In this document: piece after piece, positions 35,979-43,746 of the stretch | How positions within the stretch are numbered: position 1 is the first letter of the stretch | How the letters are laid out: the number at the start of each line of letters is the position of its first letter | DNA from: Bradyrhizobium erythrophlei | GTDB lineage: Bacteria > Pseudomonadota > Alphaproteobacteria > Rhizobiales > Xanthobacteraceae | Reading direction: 5' to 3' | DNA length: 64,000 nt | Assembly (NCBI RefSeq): GCF_900142985.1 | Contig: NZ_LT670849.1 | Location: 372,001-436,000 of the forward strand | Translations under genes and position numbers: made by a program | The notes under the pieces: model-generated | What the model saw: only the letters and a program-made list of their open reading frames with translations | Database searches by the model: none | What the model was told of the DNA's origin: nothing

Positions 35979-37121
35979 TCAATCGTCGAATTCGATATGC
36001 TTGTCGAAGACGATCGCACCCTTCTCGTTTCGCACGACGTTATAGCCATGCAGGCCGTCGCCGTTCTGGTCGAAATTATATTCACCTTCAGCGCCCGGGA
36101 ATTTCTTCAAGCCCAGGATCGCTTCGCGAATCTTGCCGGGGTCGGTCGAGCCCGCCTTGTTGATCGCCGCCGAAAGAACGGTGATTGCATCATAGGTCCA
36201 GGCACTCTGGAGATCCGGCGCGGTCTTGTAGGCCTCGCGATAGGCCTTGCCGAAAGCCTTCGACGTCTCGTTCGATTCCTCGGCATAATCGGCGACGCCA
36301 TAGGTGCCGTAGAGCGTAGGTCCGGCAAGCTTGATCGCGGATACGTTCACCGTCGTTGGCGACCCCACCCAGGGGATGGTGACGCCGAGCTGGCGCAGTT
36401 GCCGGGCGAAAATGCCAAGATCGTTCTCAAACGTGAAGTAGGTGCCGAGCACGTCCGCGCCCGACTGCTTCACGGCAAGGACCACGGGCGTGAAATCCTG
36501 GCTCTGGTTGGCGTAGCCCTGATCGAGCACCGGCGGCGCACCCAATTTTTCCAGCGCCGCCGACAAGGCCTTGCCGCCCGCAGTGCCGAACGCGTCGGTG
36601 GAATGCACGATCGCCCACTTCTTTTTGCCGAGCGTGTTGACGCCGAAATCTGCGATCACGCGGCCCGAGTAGCTGTCATTGGGACGAAAACGAAACAGCC
36701 AGGGATTGTTCATATGCGTCAGCGTTGGATCGGTGCCGCCGATCATCACGGGCTTGCCGAGCTTGAGCACGTCGGGCGCCATGGCGTGGATCTGGGTCGA
36801 ACGCACCGAACCAAGGAATCCCACGATGTCGGATTGTGCAGCGAGCTTGGAGAACGCGAGCACGATGCCGGGATTGGTGGTCTGGTCGTCCTCGATGACG
36901 AGTTCGACCTGTTTGCCGAGAACGCCGGCCTTGTTGACGGCTGCGAGCGCGAGCTTGGCGCCGTTTTGCGCCCAAAGCCCCTGCTCCGCCGCCGGCCCCG
37001 TGACCGGAACGCACATGCCGATCTTGATGGTCGAAGCCTGTGCGCCCGCGCGCGTGATGACATAGGGCGCCGCAACGGTGACGGTGATGCCAGCCGCGAA
37101 TTCGCGTCTCGTCAGTTTCAT
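35979..37121 (-). CDS. Liv-type ABC transporter substrate-binding protein (Tat-type signal)
   Basis: 380-residue periplasmic binding protein, first gene of the transporter operon. The N-terminus MKLTRREFAAGITVTVAAPYV has a twin-arginine pattern, so the protein may be exported folded, which is uncommon for this family but frequent in rhizobia. The mature part has the type I periplasmic-binding layout: IKIGMCVPVTGPAAEQG, VELVIEDDQTTNPG, FLGSVRSTQIHAMAP, FRFRPNDSYSGR, WTYDAITVLSAAINKAG. Ligand unknown. RBS GGGAGGGTTTGT precedes the ATG. Confidence 0.93.
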   Translation of the reverse strand: MKLTRREFAAGITVTVAAPYVITRAGAQASTIKIGMCVPVTGPAAEQGLWAQNGAKLALAAVNKAGVLGKQVELVIEDDQTTNPGIVLAFSKLAAQSDIVGFLGSVRSTQIHAMAPDVLKLGKPVMIGGTDPTLTHMNNPWLFRFRPNDSYSGRVIADFGVNTLGKKKWAIVHSTDAFGTAGGKALSAALEKLGAPPVLDQGYANQSQDFTPVVLAVKQSGADVLGTYFTFENDLGIFARQLRQLGVTIPWVGSPTTVNVSAIKLAGPTLYGTYGVADYAEESNETSKAFGKAYREAYKTAPDLQSAWTYDAITVLSAAINKAGSTDPGKIREAILGLKKFPGAEGEYNFDQNGDGLHGYNVVRNEKGAIVFDKHIEFDD

Positions 37122-37349
37122 ACAAACCCTCCCTGGAACCGTGCTTTTTGCCGGCTCTTATTGGTATATCGCGCCGCACGCGAGAAAGCGCGGCACACCG
37201 TCTGGTACTTACGAAGTCTTGAAGCGCGAGTAAATTGATATTGCAGCGATTTAGGCTTTTGGCGCAGGCCGACACAATGGAGCGTCCCGCTCTCGCAATG
37301 CGGCAATCATCGACTGCCTATTTGCGTGGCAGATAACGAATGTCGCCTG

Positions 37350-37874
37350 TCACGTATCTTCCGAGGGCGCGATATCAGTCACTTCGAGGGCCGCAAGACT
37401 GCTTTCCAAGGCCGCCAACATAGCCTGAAGCTCGGCCAGCCTTTGAACGCCGTAGCGCCGGGTGATCTCGGCGTAAATGAACTCGGAGGTGGGAGCGATG
37501 AGTTCGATCAGCTTCAGGCCTTTTTGGGAAATCGAGACAACACCACGCCGCAGGTCGACTTTTGCTGTCCGGCGCTCGATCAGCTGTCGCGCCTCCAGAT
37601 CACGCAGGATCCGCGACAGGCTCGGACCGAGAAGAAAGGCGGTGCGCGCCAATTCCGTGACCTCGATGGCCTCGACCGCCGAAAGCGCACGCAAAATCCG
37701 CCATTGTTGCTCGGTCAGCCCGTGACGACGGAGCGACGGGCGAAATTGCCGCATCACTGCCTCACGCGCGCGCAACAGCGACATCGGCAGAGATCTGGAA
37801 AAATCGCGCATCGGAATCCGGCGCTCGGCCGGATTAAGCGCAGCGTCGCTTGCGGCTTTTTTTGGCGTCACCAT
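37350..37874 (-). CDS. hpaR: MarR-family regulator, HpaR-type (homoprotocatechuate operon)
   Basis: 174-residue winged-helix repressor. RDFSRSLPMSLLRAREAVM and FRPSLRRHGLTEQQWRILRAL are typical of HpaR/HpcR, followed by the recognition segment TAFLLGPSLSRILRDLEARQ and the beta-wing RRTAKVDLRRGVVSIS. It is divergent from the isomerase-dioxygenase genes at 38054-39466, which are the usual HpaR targets. A perfect palindrome (37930-37941) lies between them. The start is uncertain: I use ATG at 37874; a GTG at 37901 adds nine residues. Confidence 0.88.
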   Translation of the reverse strand: MVTPKKAASDAALNPAERRIPMRDFSRSLPMSLLRAREAVMRQFRPSLRRHGLTEQQWRILRALSAVEAIEVTELARTAFLLGPSLSRILRDLEARQLIERRTAKVDLRRGVVSISQKGLKLIELIAPTSEFIYAEITRRYGVQRLAELQAMLAALESSLAALEVTDIAPSEDT

Positions 37875-37929
37875 CGGTGCGGCAATTCGTTTGCGTTGCA
37901 CAAATTTCCAATCGATTGCTAGACAGAAC

Positions 37930-37941
37930 TTAACATGTTAA
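37930..37941. promoter_or_regulatory. Candidate HpaR/MarR operator TTAACATGTTAA
   Basis: A perfect 12-bp palindrome in the 179-bp space between the divergent hpaR and hpaF genes, in an A/T-rich patch where promoters are expected. Size and symmetry suit a MarR-family dimer. Binding is inferred from position only. Confidence 0.5.
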
Positions 37942-38053
37942 TCATATTCGGGCACGCGGGTTTTTGTCGCGCCCTCAGAGACGCGCGACGTGATCCGTGC
38001 CGACAATAGCGCCCGGCCGCCGTTCAGCTGAAAGCGCCGAAGAGCAATCCGCC

Positions 38054-38452
38054 ATGCCGCATTTCACGATCGAATATTCCGCCAATCTCGATGCGCGCGT
38101 CGACATGGGACAAGTAGTCGAGATCGTCCGGAAGGCTGCGATCGAGACCGGCATCTTTCCGCTCGGCGGCATTCGCGTGCGCGCGGTCCGGTGCGAGCAC
38201 TATGCGATCGGCGACGGCAATCCCGACCATGCCTTCCTCGACATAGTGCTGCGCCTCGGCGAGGGCCGCGATCTCAAGACCCGCAAGGAAGCCGGCGAAC
38301 ATATTTTCCGTGCCCTGTCGGCCTATCTCGATCCGGTTTTTGCCAGGTGCAAATTCGCCTTGTCATTTGACATGCAGATCAATGACAAGGAAACCAGTTG
38401 GAAGCGTAACAATATTCATGAAGCTTTGAAGGCGGACGCCGCCCATGGATAA
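38054..38452 (+). CDS. hpaF: 5-carboxymethyl-2-hydroxymuconate isomerase
   Basis: 132-residue tautomerase-superfamily enzyme of the homoprotocatechuate meta-cleavage pathway. I chose the ATG at 38054 because the protein then begins MPHFTIEYSANLD, placing the catalytic proline directly after the start, as in the family. GGIRVRAVRCEHYAIGDG and HAFLDIVLRLGEGR continue the family pattern, ending SFDMQINDKETSWKRNNIHE. The frame extends upstream to 37997, but that would bury the proline. Followed after 30 bp by the dioxygenase gene. Confidence 0.9.
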   Translation: MPHFTIEYSANLDARVDMGQVVEIVRKAAIETGIFPLGGIRVRAVRCEHYAIGDGNPDHAFLDIVLRLGEGRDLKTRKEAGEHIFRALSAYLDPVFARCKFALSFDMQINDKETSWKRNNIHEALKADAAHG

Positions 38453-38482
38453 AGGATTGGGATTCCAGCTCAGAGATTCTTG

Positions 38483-39466
38483 ATGCCCGTTCCAAAACAC
38501 ATCTTCGACCCGCCGTTCAACATCATCAGAAGCAGCCACGTCGTCCTCGACGTAGTTGATCTGAAGGCGAGTGCCGAATTCTACGAAAACGCCGTCGGCC
38601 TCCATGTCGAGGAGCGCGGCGATGCCGCGGTCTATCTGCGCGGCAGAGAGGAGCAGCAACATCACTCGCTGGTCTTGCGCAAGGCGTCCCACGCGACCTG
38701 CCGCCGTCTCGGCTTCAAGGTCGGCGACGAGGGAGATCTCGACAAGGCCGCGGCGTTCTTCTCGCAGAACAACATCGCCTTCGCCTTTGCCGAGCAGCCC
38801 TTCCAGGGCCGCACACTGCAATTCTCCGATCCCTTCGGCTTTCAGATCGAACTCTACGCGGCGATGGACAAGCGCCCGCTTCTGTTGCGCCGCTACGATC
38901 TCTACAAGGGCTGCCATCCGCAGCGGCTCGACCATTTCAATGTCTTCGCCGCCGAGGTTCAGGACACGGTTGATTTTTACGCACGGCTCGGCTTCCGCCT
39001 GACCGAATACGCCGAGGAGGATGGTGAACACGGCCGGATCGCGGCCGCCTGGCTGCATCGCAAGGGCAACGTTCACGATTTCGCTATCACCAACGGCAAA
39101 GGCCCTCGCCTGCACCATTTCGCCTACTGGGTGCCCACTGCCATGAACATTTTGCACCTGTGCGACGTGATGGCCTCAAGCGGTTATCTCAATAATATCG
39201 AGCGCGGCCCCGGGCGGCATGGTATCTCGAACGCGTTCTTCCTCTACGTCCGCGATCCCGATGGCCACCGGCTTGAACTTTACACCAGCGATTATTTCAC
39301 CGGCGACCACGACCACGCTCCAATGCGCTGGTCGCTGAACGATCCGCGCCGGCAGACGCTGTGGGGTGCGCCCGCCCCGCGCTCGTGGTTCGAGGAGGGA
39401 TCGCCATTTCCGGAGCAAGCTCTGCGCGAGCCGCAGTTTGTCGCCGAAGTCACAGTTGCTGATTGA
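38483..39466 (+). CDS. hpaD: Extradiol ring-cleavage dioxygenase (3,4-dihydroxyphenylacetate 2,3-dioxygenase type)
   Basis: 327-residue type I extradiol dioxygenase made of two vicinal-oxygen-chelate modules (about 15-125 and 145-270). Metal ligands His151 (RLDHFNV), a histidine in LHHFAYW (211/212) and Glu265 (HRLELYTSDY) match the spacing in bacterial homoprotocatechuate 2,3-dioxygenases. The N-terminal VLDVVDLKASAEFYENAVGL is the non-catalytic module. ATG at 38483; the upstream TTG at 38480 is not needed. Linked to the isomerase and HpaR. Substrate specificity, and whether it uses iron or manganese, cannot be read from sequence. Confidence 0.88.
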   Translation: MPVPKHIFDPPFNIIRSSHVVLDVVDLKASAEFYENAVGLHVEERGDAAVYLRGREEQQHHSLVLRKASHATCRRLGFKVGDEGDLDKAAAFFSQNNIAFAFAEQPFQGRTLQFSDPFGFQIELYAAMDKRPLLLRRYDLYKGCHPQRLDHFNVFAAEVQDTVDFYARLGFRLTEYAEEDGEHGRIAAAWLHRKGNVHDFAITNGKGPRLHHFAYWVPTAMNILHLCDVMASSGYLNNIERGPGRHGISNAFFLYVRDPDGHRLELYTSDYFTGDHDHAPMRWSLNDPRRQTLWGAPAPRSWFEEGSPFPEQALREPQFVAEVTVAD

Positions 39467-39481
39467 AGTTACGGAGACCTT

Positions 39482-40246
39482 ATGAAGATGTCCTTGATTG
39501 TCGCGGCCGCCTCGATGCTGGGTCTCCTGCCCGGCGCATCACCGACGGGCAGCGCGCATGCCGCCGAGTTGAAGGTGCTGGCGGGAGGATCCCTGCGAAG
39601 CGTGCTGACCGCACTTGCGCCGAAATTCGAGCAGGCGTCCGGCCACAAGCTCGTCATCGACTTCGACACCACGCCGAACCTGATCAAGGCTGCGACCTCG
39701 GGCGAACCGTTCGACCTCGGCGTCGTTCCGATCGACGTCTTCTATGATGCCGCCGCCAAGGCTCATTTCGCGCCGCCCGTAAAATTTGCGCGCGTCGGCT
39801 ATGGCGTCGCGGTGAAAGCCGGCGCGCCAAGACCTGACATCAGCACGCCGGAAGCATTCAAGAAGACGCTGCTGGAAGCAAAATCCATCACGTTCCTGCC
39901 GGCGAGCGCCGCCGGCTCCTATATCCTGAAAATGTTTGAGCGGCTTGGCATTGCCGAGGCGATGAAGGCCAAGACCATTGCACAGGCGCAGCCGACGGGA
40001 ATCATCCCCGCTGTGGTCAGCGGACAGGCCGAGATTGCGGTGTTCGTGAACAATGTGCTGACCGCGCCCGGCGTCGACATCGTCGGCCCCTTCCCTTCCG
40101 GATTGCAACAGGAACTGGTTTTCCCGGCGGCACTGGCGGTCGACACCAAACAAAAGGACGCAGCTCAAGCCTTTATCGATTTTCTGATGTCGCCCGAAGC
40201 CGTCGCCGTTCTCAAATCCAAAGGCATGACGCCCGGCCACGACTAA
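39482..40246 (+). CDS. ModA-like periplasmic substrate-binding protein (orphan)
   Basis: 254 residues: a signal peptide (MKMSLIVAAASMLGLLPG ending AHA-AEL), then a type II binding-protein fold. ELKVLAGGSLRSVLTALAPK and EQASGHKLVIDFDTTPNLIK are typical of the molybdate-binding-like family; FDLGVVPIDVFYD, GEAEIAVF-type motif SGQAEIAVFVNN, and FIDFLMSPEAVAVLKSKGM close the pattern. No ModB or ModC gene is beside it. Placed between the ring-cleavage dioxygenase and an FAH hydrolase, it may bind an aromatic or organic acid rather than molybdate. Gap to dioxygenase 15 bp, so one transcript is likely. Confidence 0.87.
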   Translation: MKMSLIVAAASMLGLLPGASPTGSAHAAELKVLAGGSLRSVLTALAPKFEQASGHKLVIDFDTTPNLIKAATSGEPFDLGVVPIDVFYDAAAKAHFAPPVKFARVGYGVAVKAGAPRPDISTPEAFKKTLLEAKSITFLPASAAGSYILKMFERLGIAEAMKAKTIAQAQPTGIIPAVVSGQAEIAVFVNNVLTAPGVDIVGPFPSGLQQELVFPAALAVDTKQKDAAQAFIDFLMSPEAVAVLKSKGMTPGHD

Positions 40247-40260
40247 GCGCGGAACATCCA

Positions 40261-41133
40261 ATGGCTGTAGCCCGTATCGCCACGTTTGCCGTTGATGGCG
40301 CCGCCAAATACGGCGTCGCGACCGATCGCGGGATCATCGACCTCTCGGCGCGCTGGGGCAAGGAGTTTCCAACCTTGCGCGAGGTGATCGCTGGCGACAG
40401 CTTACGCAAACTCGCGGAAGAGGCAGATCGCCACCCGGCAGATTACGCGCTCGACACCGTCACCTGGCTGCCGCCGATTCCGGCGCCGGAAAAGATCATT
40501 TGCATCGGCGTCAACTACCCCGACCGCAACGCCGAATATAAAGACGGGTCGGACGCGCCAAAATATCCAAGCATGTTCTTCCGCACGCCACGCTCGTTCG
40601 TCGGTCACGGAACGCCGCTGGTCCGCCCGAAAGCTTCCTCCCAGCTCGACTATGAAGGCGAACTGGTGCTGGTGATCGGCAAGGCCGGCCGGCACATTGC
40701 GGAGCGCGACGCGCTCGATCACATCGCAGGCCTCACGCTGTGTAACGAGGGCACCATTCGCGACTGGGTTCGGCACGCCAAGTTCAACGTCACGCAGGGC
40801 AAGAATTTCGATTCCACCGGCAGCCTCGGCCCGTGGCTCGTTCCTTACGCAGACGAATCCCAGATTGCCGATGTCAGGCTGGCGACGCGGGTCAATGGCG
40901 AGACTCGGCAGGATGACCGCACGTCGCGTCTGATTTTCGGCTTTCGCCACCTGATCCATTACATATCGACCTTCACGACGCTGGTGCCCGGCGATGTCAT
41001 CGTCACGGGCACCCCGACCGGGGCCGGCGCGCGGTTCGATCCGCCACGCTATCTAAAACCCGGCGACGTCATCGAGGTTGAGGCCGAGAATATCGGCGTG
41101 TTGCGCAACGGCGTCATCGACGAAACTCCCTGA
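40261..41133 (+). CDS. Fumarylacetoacetate hydrolase family protein
   Basis: 290-residue FAH-fold enzyme. The C-terminal catalytic domain shows KIICIGVNYPDRNAEY, QLDYEGELVLVIGKAGRHI (metal Glu), GLTLCNEGTIRDWVRHAKF, QGKNFDSTGSLGPWLV and PGDVIVTGTPTGAGARF. Members hydrolyse or decarboxylate 3-oxo acids such as 2-oxohept-3-ene-1,7-dioate (HpaG-type) or acylpyruvates. In this row it probably acts on a meta-cleavage product. It starts 14 bp after the binding-protein gene and ends 22 bp before the ThDP enzyme. Confidence 0.9.
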   Translation: MAVARIATFAVDGAAKYGVATDRGIIDLSARWGKEFPTLREVIAGDSLRKLAEEADRHPADYALDTVTWLPPIPAPEKIICIGVNYPDRNAEYKDGSDAPKYPSMFFRTPRSFVGHGTPLVRPKASSQLDYEGELVLVIGKAGRHIAERDALDHIAGLTLCNEGTIRDWVRHAKFNVTQGKNFDSTGSLGPWLVPYADESQIADVRLATRVNGETRQDDRTSRLIFGFRHLIHYISTFTTLVPGDVIVTGTPTGAGARFDPPRYLKPGDVIEVEAENIGVLRNGVIDETP

Positions 41134-41155
41134 TGTGCGCGGAGTGGAGCATCCC

Positions 41156-42781
41156 ATGTCTGTAAGCTCCGGCGGCGAAGCCATTGTCAGCGGCCTGATC
41201 GCGCACGGCGTCGACACCGTGTTCGGACTTCCTGGCGCCCAGATCTACGGCCTGTTCGACGCTTTCCATCAAGCCCAGCTCAAGGTGATTGGCGCGCGGC
41301 ACGAACAGGCCTGCGGCTACATGGCCTTTGGCTTTGCGCGCGCAACCGGCAAGCCCGGCGTGTTCAGCGTGGTTCCAGGCCCAGGCGTGCTCAACGCCAG
41401 CGCGGCGCTGTTGACGGCCTTTGGCGGCAACGAGCCCGTGCTTTGCCTGACCGGACAGGTGCCGACGGCCTTTCTCGGCAAGGGACGCGGCCATCTGCAC
41501 GAGATGCCGGACCAGCTCGCTACGTTGCGCACGTTCGTCAAATGGGCCGAGCGCATCGAATATCCGGCCAACGCTCCTACGCTGGTCGCGCGCGCGTTTC
41601 AGGAAATGCTGTCCGGGCGTCGCGGCCCGGCCTCGCTCGAAATGCCCTGGGATGTGTTCACGCAACGGGCCGCGGTCGGCGCCGCCGAGGTGTTCGACCG
41701 CTTTCCGGCGCCGCAGCCCGATCCGGATCGGATCAAATCGGCAGCGAGCCTGATTGCAGCAAGCAAGACGCCGATGATCTTTGTCGGCTCCGGCGCGATC
41801 GATGCCGGCGATGAAATCCTCGAACTGGCCGAACTGATCGATGCGCCGGTGGTCGCGTTCCGCAGCGGGCGCGGCATCGTTTCCAATGCGCACGAACTCG
41901 GACTGACCATGGCGGCCGCCTACCGGCTGTGGCCGCAGACCGATCTCATGATCGGCATCGGCACGCGGCTGGAATTGCCGGCGATGACGCGCTGGCCATT
42001 CCGCCCCGACGGGCTGAAATCGCTCCGCATCGATATCGATCCAGTCGAAATGCGGCGATATGCGCCGGATGCCGCCGTCGTGGCCGACGCCACGGCTGCC
42101 ACATCGGAGCTGGCGGCCGCGGTAAAGAAAATCGGCTACACCAGGACCAGCGGCCGCCGCGCGGCGATCCGCGAGGCCTCGGCAGTGGCGCTGAAAGAAA
42201 TTCAGCAGATCCAGCCGCAGATGGCTTATCTGAACATCCTGCGCGAGGTGCTGCCGCCGAATGCGATCGTTACCGACGAGTTGTCGCAAGTCGGTTTTGC
42301 GTCCTGGTACGGCTTTCCCGTCTACGAACCGCGGACGTTCATCAGTTCGGGCTATCAAGGGACGCTCGGCTCCGGATTCCCGACTGCACTCGGCGCCAAG
42401 GTCGCGCACCCCAACCGTCCGGTGGTCGCCATCACCGGCGACGGCGGCTTCATGTTCGGCGTGCAGGAATTGTCGACCGCCGTGCAGTTCAAGATCGGCG
42501 TCGTGGTTCTTGTATTCAACAACAATTCTTACGGCAATGTGCGGCGCGACCAGCGCGAACGGTTCGACGGCCGTATCGTGGCCTCCGACCTGGTCAATCC
42601 GGATTTCGTCAAGCTCGCGGAGTCCTTTGGTGTGGGTGCGGCGCGCGTCACGTCGCCCGATCACTTCCGCGCAGCCCTGGAGAAAGCGCTGGCGGACGGC
42701 GGACCCTATCTGATCGAGATCGAGGTGCCCCGGGATTCCGAGGTGAGCCCCTGGGCGTTCATTCACCCGGCGAAGCCTTAG
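41156..42781 (+). CDS. Thiamine-diphosphate-dependent enzyme (acetolactate synthase-like)
   Basis: 541 residues in the three-domain ThDP layout: N-terminal pyrimidine domain with catalytic Glu in GARHEQACGYMAFG, a central Rossmann-like domain (about 190-330), and a C-terminal cofactor domain with GDGGFMFG and the downstream NNNSYGN metal/diphosphate motif. Family members include acetolactate synthases and 2-keto-acid decarboxylases; the specific reaction is unknown, and no small regulatory subunit is adjacent. The ATG at 41156 follows GGAGTGGAGC; the frame upstream to 41078 overlaps the FAH gene and is not protein-like. Last gene of the 38.0-42.8 kb row. Confidence 0.88.
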   Translation: MSVSSGGEAIVSGLIAHGVDTVFGLPGAQIYGLFDAFHQAQLKVIGARHEQACGYMAFGFARATGKPGVFSVVPGPGVLNASAALLTAFGGNEPVLCLTGQVPTAFLGKGRGHLHEMPDQLATLRTFVKWAERIEYPANAPTLVARAFQEMLSGRRGPASLEMPWDVFTQRAAVGAAEVFDRFPAPQPDPDRIKSAASLIAASKTPMIFVGSGAIDAGDEILELAELIDAPVVAFRSGRGIVSNAHELGLTMAAAYRLWPQTDLMIGIGTRLELPAMTRWPFRPDGLKSLRIDIDPVEMRRYAPDAAVVADATAATSELAAAVKKIGYTRTSGRRAAIREASAVALKEIQQIQPQMAYLNILREVLPPNAIVTDELSQVGFASWYGFPVYEPRTFISSGYQGTLGSGFPTALGAKVAHPNRPVVAITGDGGFMFGVQELSTAVQFKIGVVVLVFNNNSYGNVRRDQRERFDGRIVASDLVNPDFVKLAESFGVGAARVTSPDHFRAALEKALADGGPYLIEIEVPRDSEVSPWAFIHPAKP

Positions 42782-42835
42782 CCGACAGCTCTGCTTTCCT
42801 GACCGCCACTTCCCAACTCCGGATCGCCACGGACG

Positions 42836-42853
42836 CTGTCATGCGCCTGTCGT
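42836..42853 (+). promoter_or_regulatory. PHO-box-like direct repeat upstream of ptxA
   Basis: CTGTCAT (42836-42842) and CTGTCGT (42847-42853) are direct repeats with an 11-bp period and a 4-bp spacer, the layout bound by PhoB dimers in phosphate-regulated promoters. One base differs from the ideal second half. It lies 104 bp before the ptxA start. This predicts induction under phosphate limitation. Confidence 0.7.
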
Positions 42854-42874
42854 CCACGGTCGCTATTCGTTTTC

Positions 42875-42901
42875 TCCGAACAAATTGGCTTTCTGTTCGG
42901 A
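42875..42901. promoter_or_regulatory. Inverted repeat TCCGAACA-N11-TGTTCGGA upstream of ptxA
   Basis: Perfect 8-bp inverted arms (42875-42882 and 42894-42901) separated by 11 bp, 55 bp before the ptxA start and 21 bp after the PHO-box-like repeat. Length and symmetry fit a LysR-type site, so the linked regulator PtxE is the obvious candidate; another regulator is possible. Confidence 0.55.
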
Positions 42902-42956
42902 AAGTCCGATCGGGCTGGCCGCCTGAGGCAGGCGATCCGCTCCCGAGGTCCAAACG

Positions 42957-43712
42957 ATGCTGCAGTTGCACTATGTTGCAATGACCTTTCCCAACGGCGT
43001 GAGAGCGGTCTTGCCGATCAGCCTTTCCGTCCCGAAGGGCCAGTTCCTCGTGCTGCTTGGCCCTTCGGGTGCGGGCAAATCGACATTGCTTCGTTGCCTG
43101 AACGGGCTGCTGAAGCCGACCCAGGGGGACGTCACGGTCGAAGGCCTAGGTTCCATCTTCAGCAATGCTCGCACGTTGCGCAAACATCGCATCCGTACGG
43201 GCATGATCTTCCAGCAGCATCATCTGATCGGCCGCCTCACAGCCCTGCAAAACGTCATGGTCGGCCGCCTCGGCGCACATAGCACGCTGAGGTCCTTATT
43301 TGCGCTGCCGCTGGCTGATCGGCTGCTCGCCTTGCAATCGCTGGAACGCGTGGGCCTGCTCGAACGTGCTCTTGATCGGGCAGACGAGCTTTCGGGAGGC
43401 CAACAGCAACGGATCGGGATCGCGAGAGCCATGGCACAAAAGCCGCAGTTCGTCCTTGCCGACGAACCCGTAGCCAGCCTTGATCCGGCAACCGGCGAAC
43501 GCGTACTCGCGGATCTCCATCGCATCTGCCGGGAAGACGGCATCACCGCGATCGTCAGCCTCCATCAGATCGATCTCGCCCGCCAGTTCGCCGATCGGGT
43601 GATTGGACTGGCGAACGGCCGGATCGTCTACGAAGGCTCGGCCTTGCAACTGAGCCAGACAATTCTCGACCAAATTTATCTCGCAGCCCCGTCCCGGATG
43701 GCGGCGGCCTAG
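42957..43712 (+). CDS. ptxA: Phosphite/phosphonate ABC transporter ATP-binding protein
   Basis: 251-residue ATPase of the PhnC/PtxA family. Walker A is LGPSGAGKSTLLRCLNG, the family-typical HRIRTGMIFQQHHLIGRLTA follows, then signature LSGGQQQRIGIARAM, Walker B FVLADEPVASLDP, and IVSLHQIDLARQFADR. The ATG at 42957 has CCCGAGG upstream. First gene of ptxABCDE; the dehydrogenase at 45441 identifies the cargo as phosphite rather than a general phosphonate. Confidence 0.92.
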   Translation: MLQLHYVAMTFPNGVRAVLPISLSVPKGQFLVLLGPSGAGKSTLLRCLNGLLKPTQGDVTVEGLGSIFSNARTLRKHRIRTGMIFQQHHLIGRLTALQNVMVGRLGAHSTLRSLFALPLADRLLALQSLERVGLLERALDRADELSGGQQQRIGIARAMAQKPQFVLADEPVASLDPATGERVLADLHRICREDGITAIVSLHQIDLARQFADRVIGLANGRIVYEGSALQLSQTILDQIYLAAPSRMAAA

Positions 43713-43746
43713 ACGACAACGCCAGCGCATCGGATCGGATCAAGCC

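Noticed and set aside
41114..42766. 550-residue open frame on the - strand opposite the ThDP enzyme
   Set aside because: Opposite strand of a gene with intact ThDP motifs; no ribosome site or recognisable domain.
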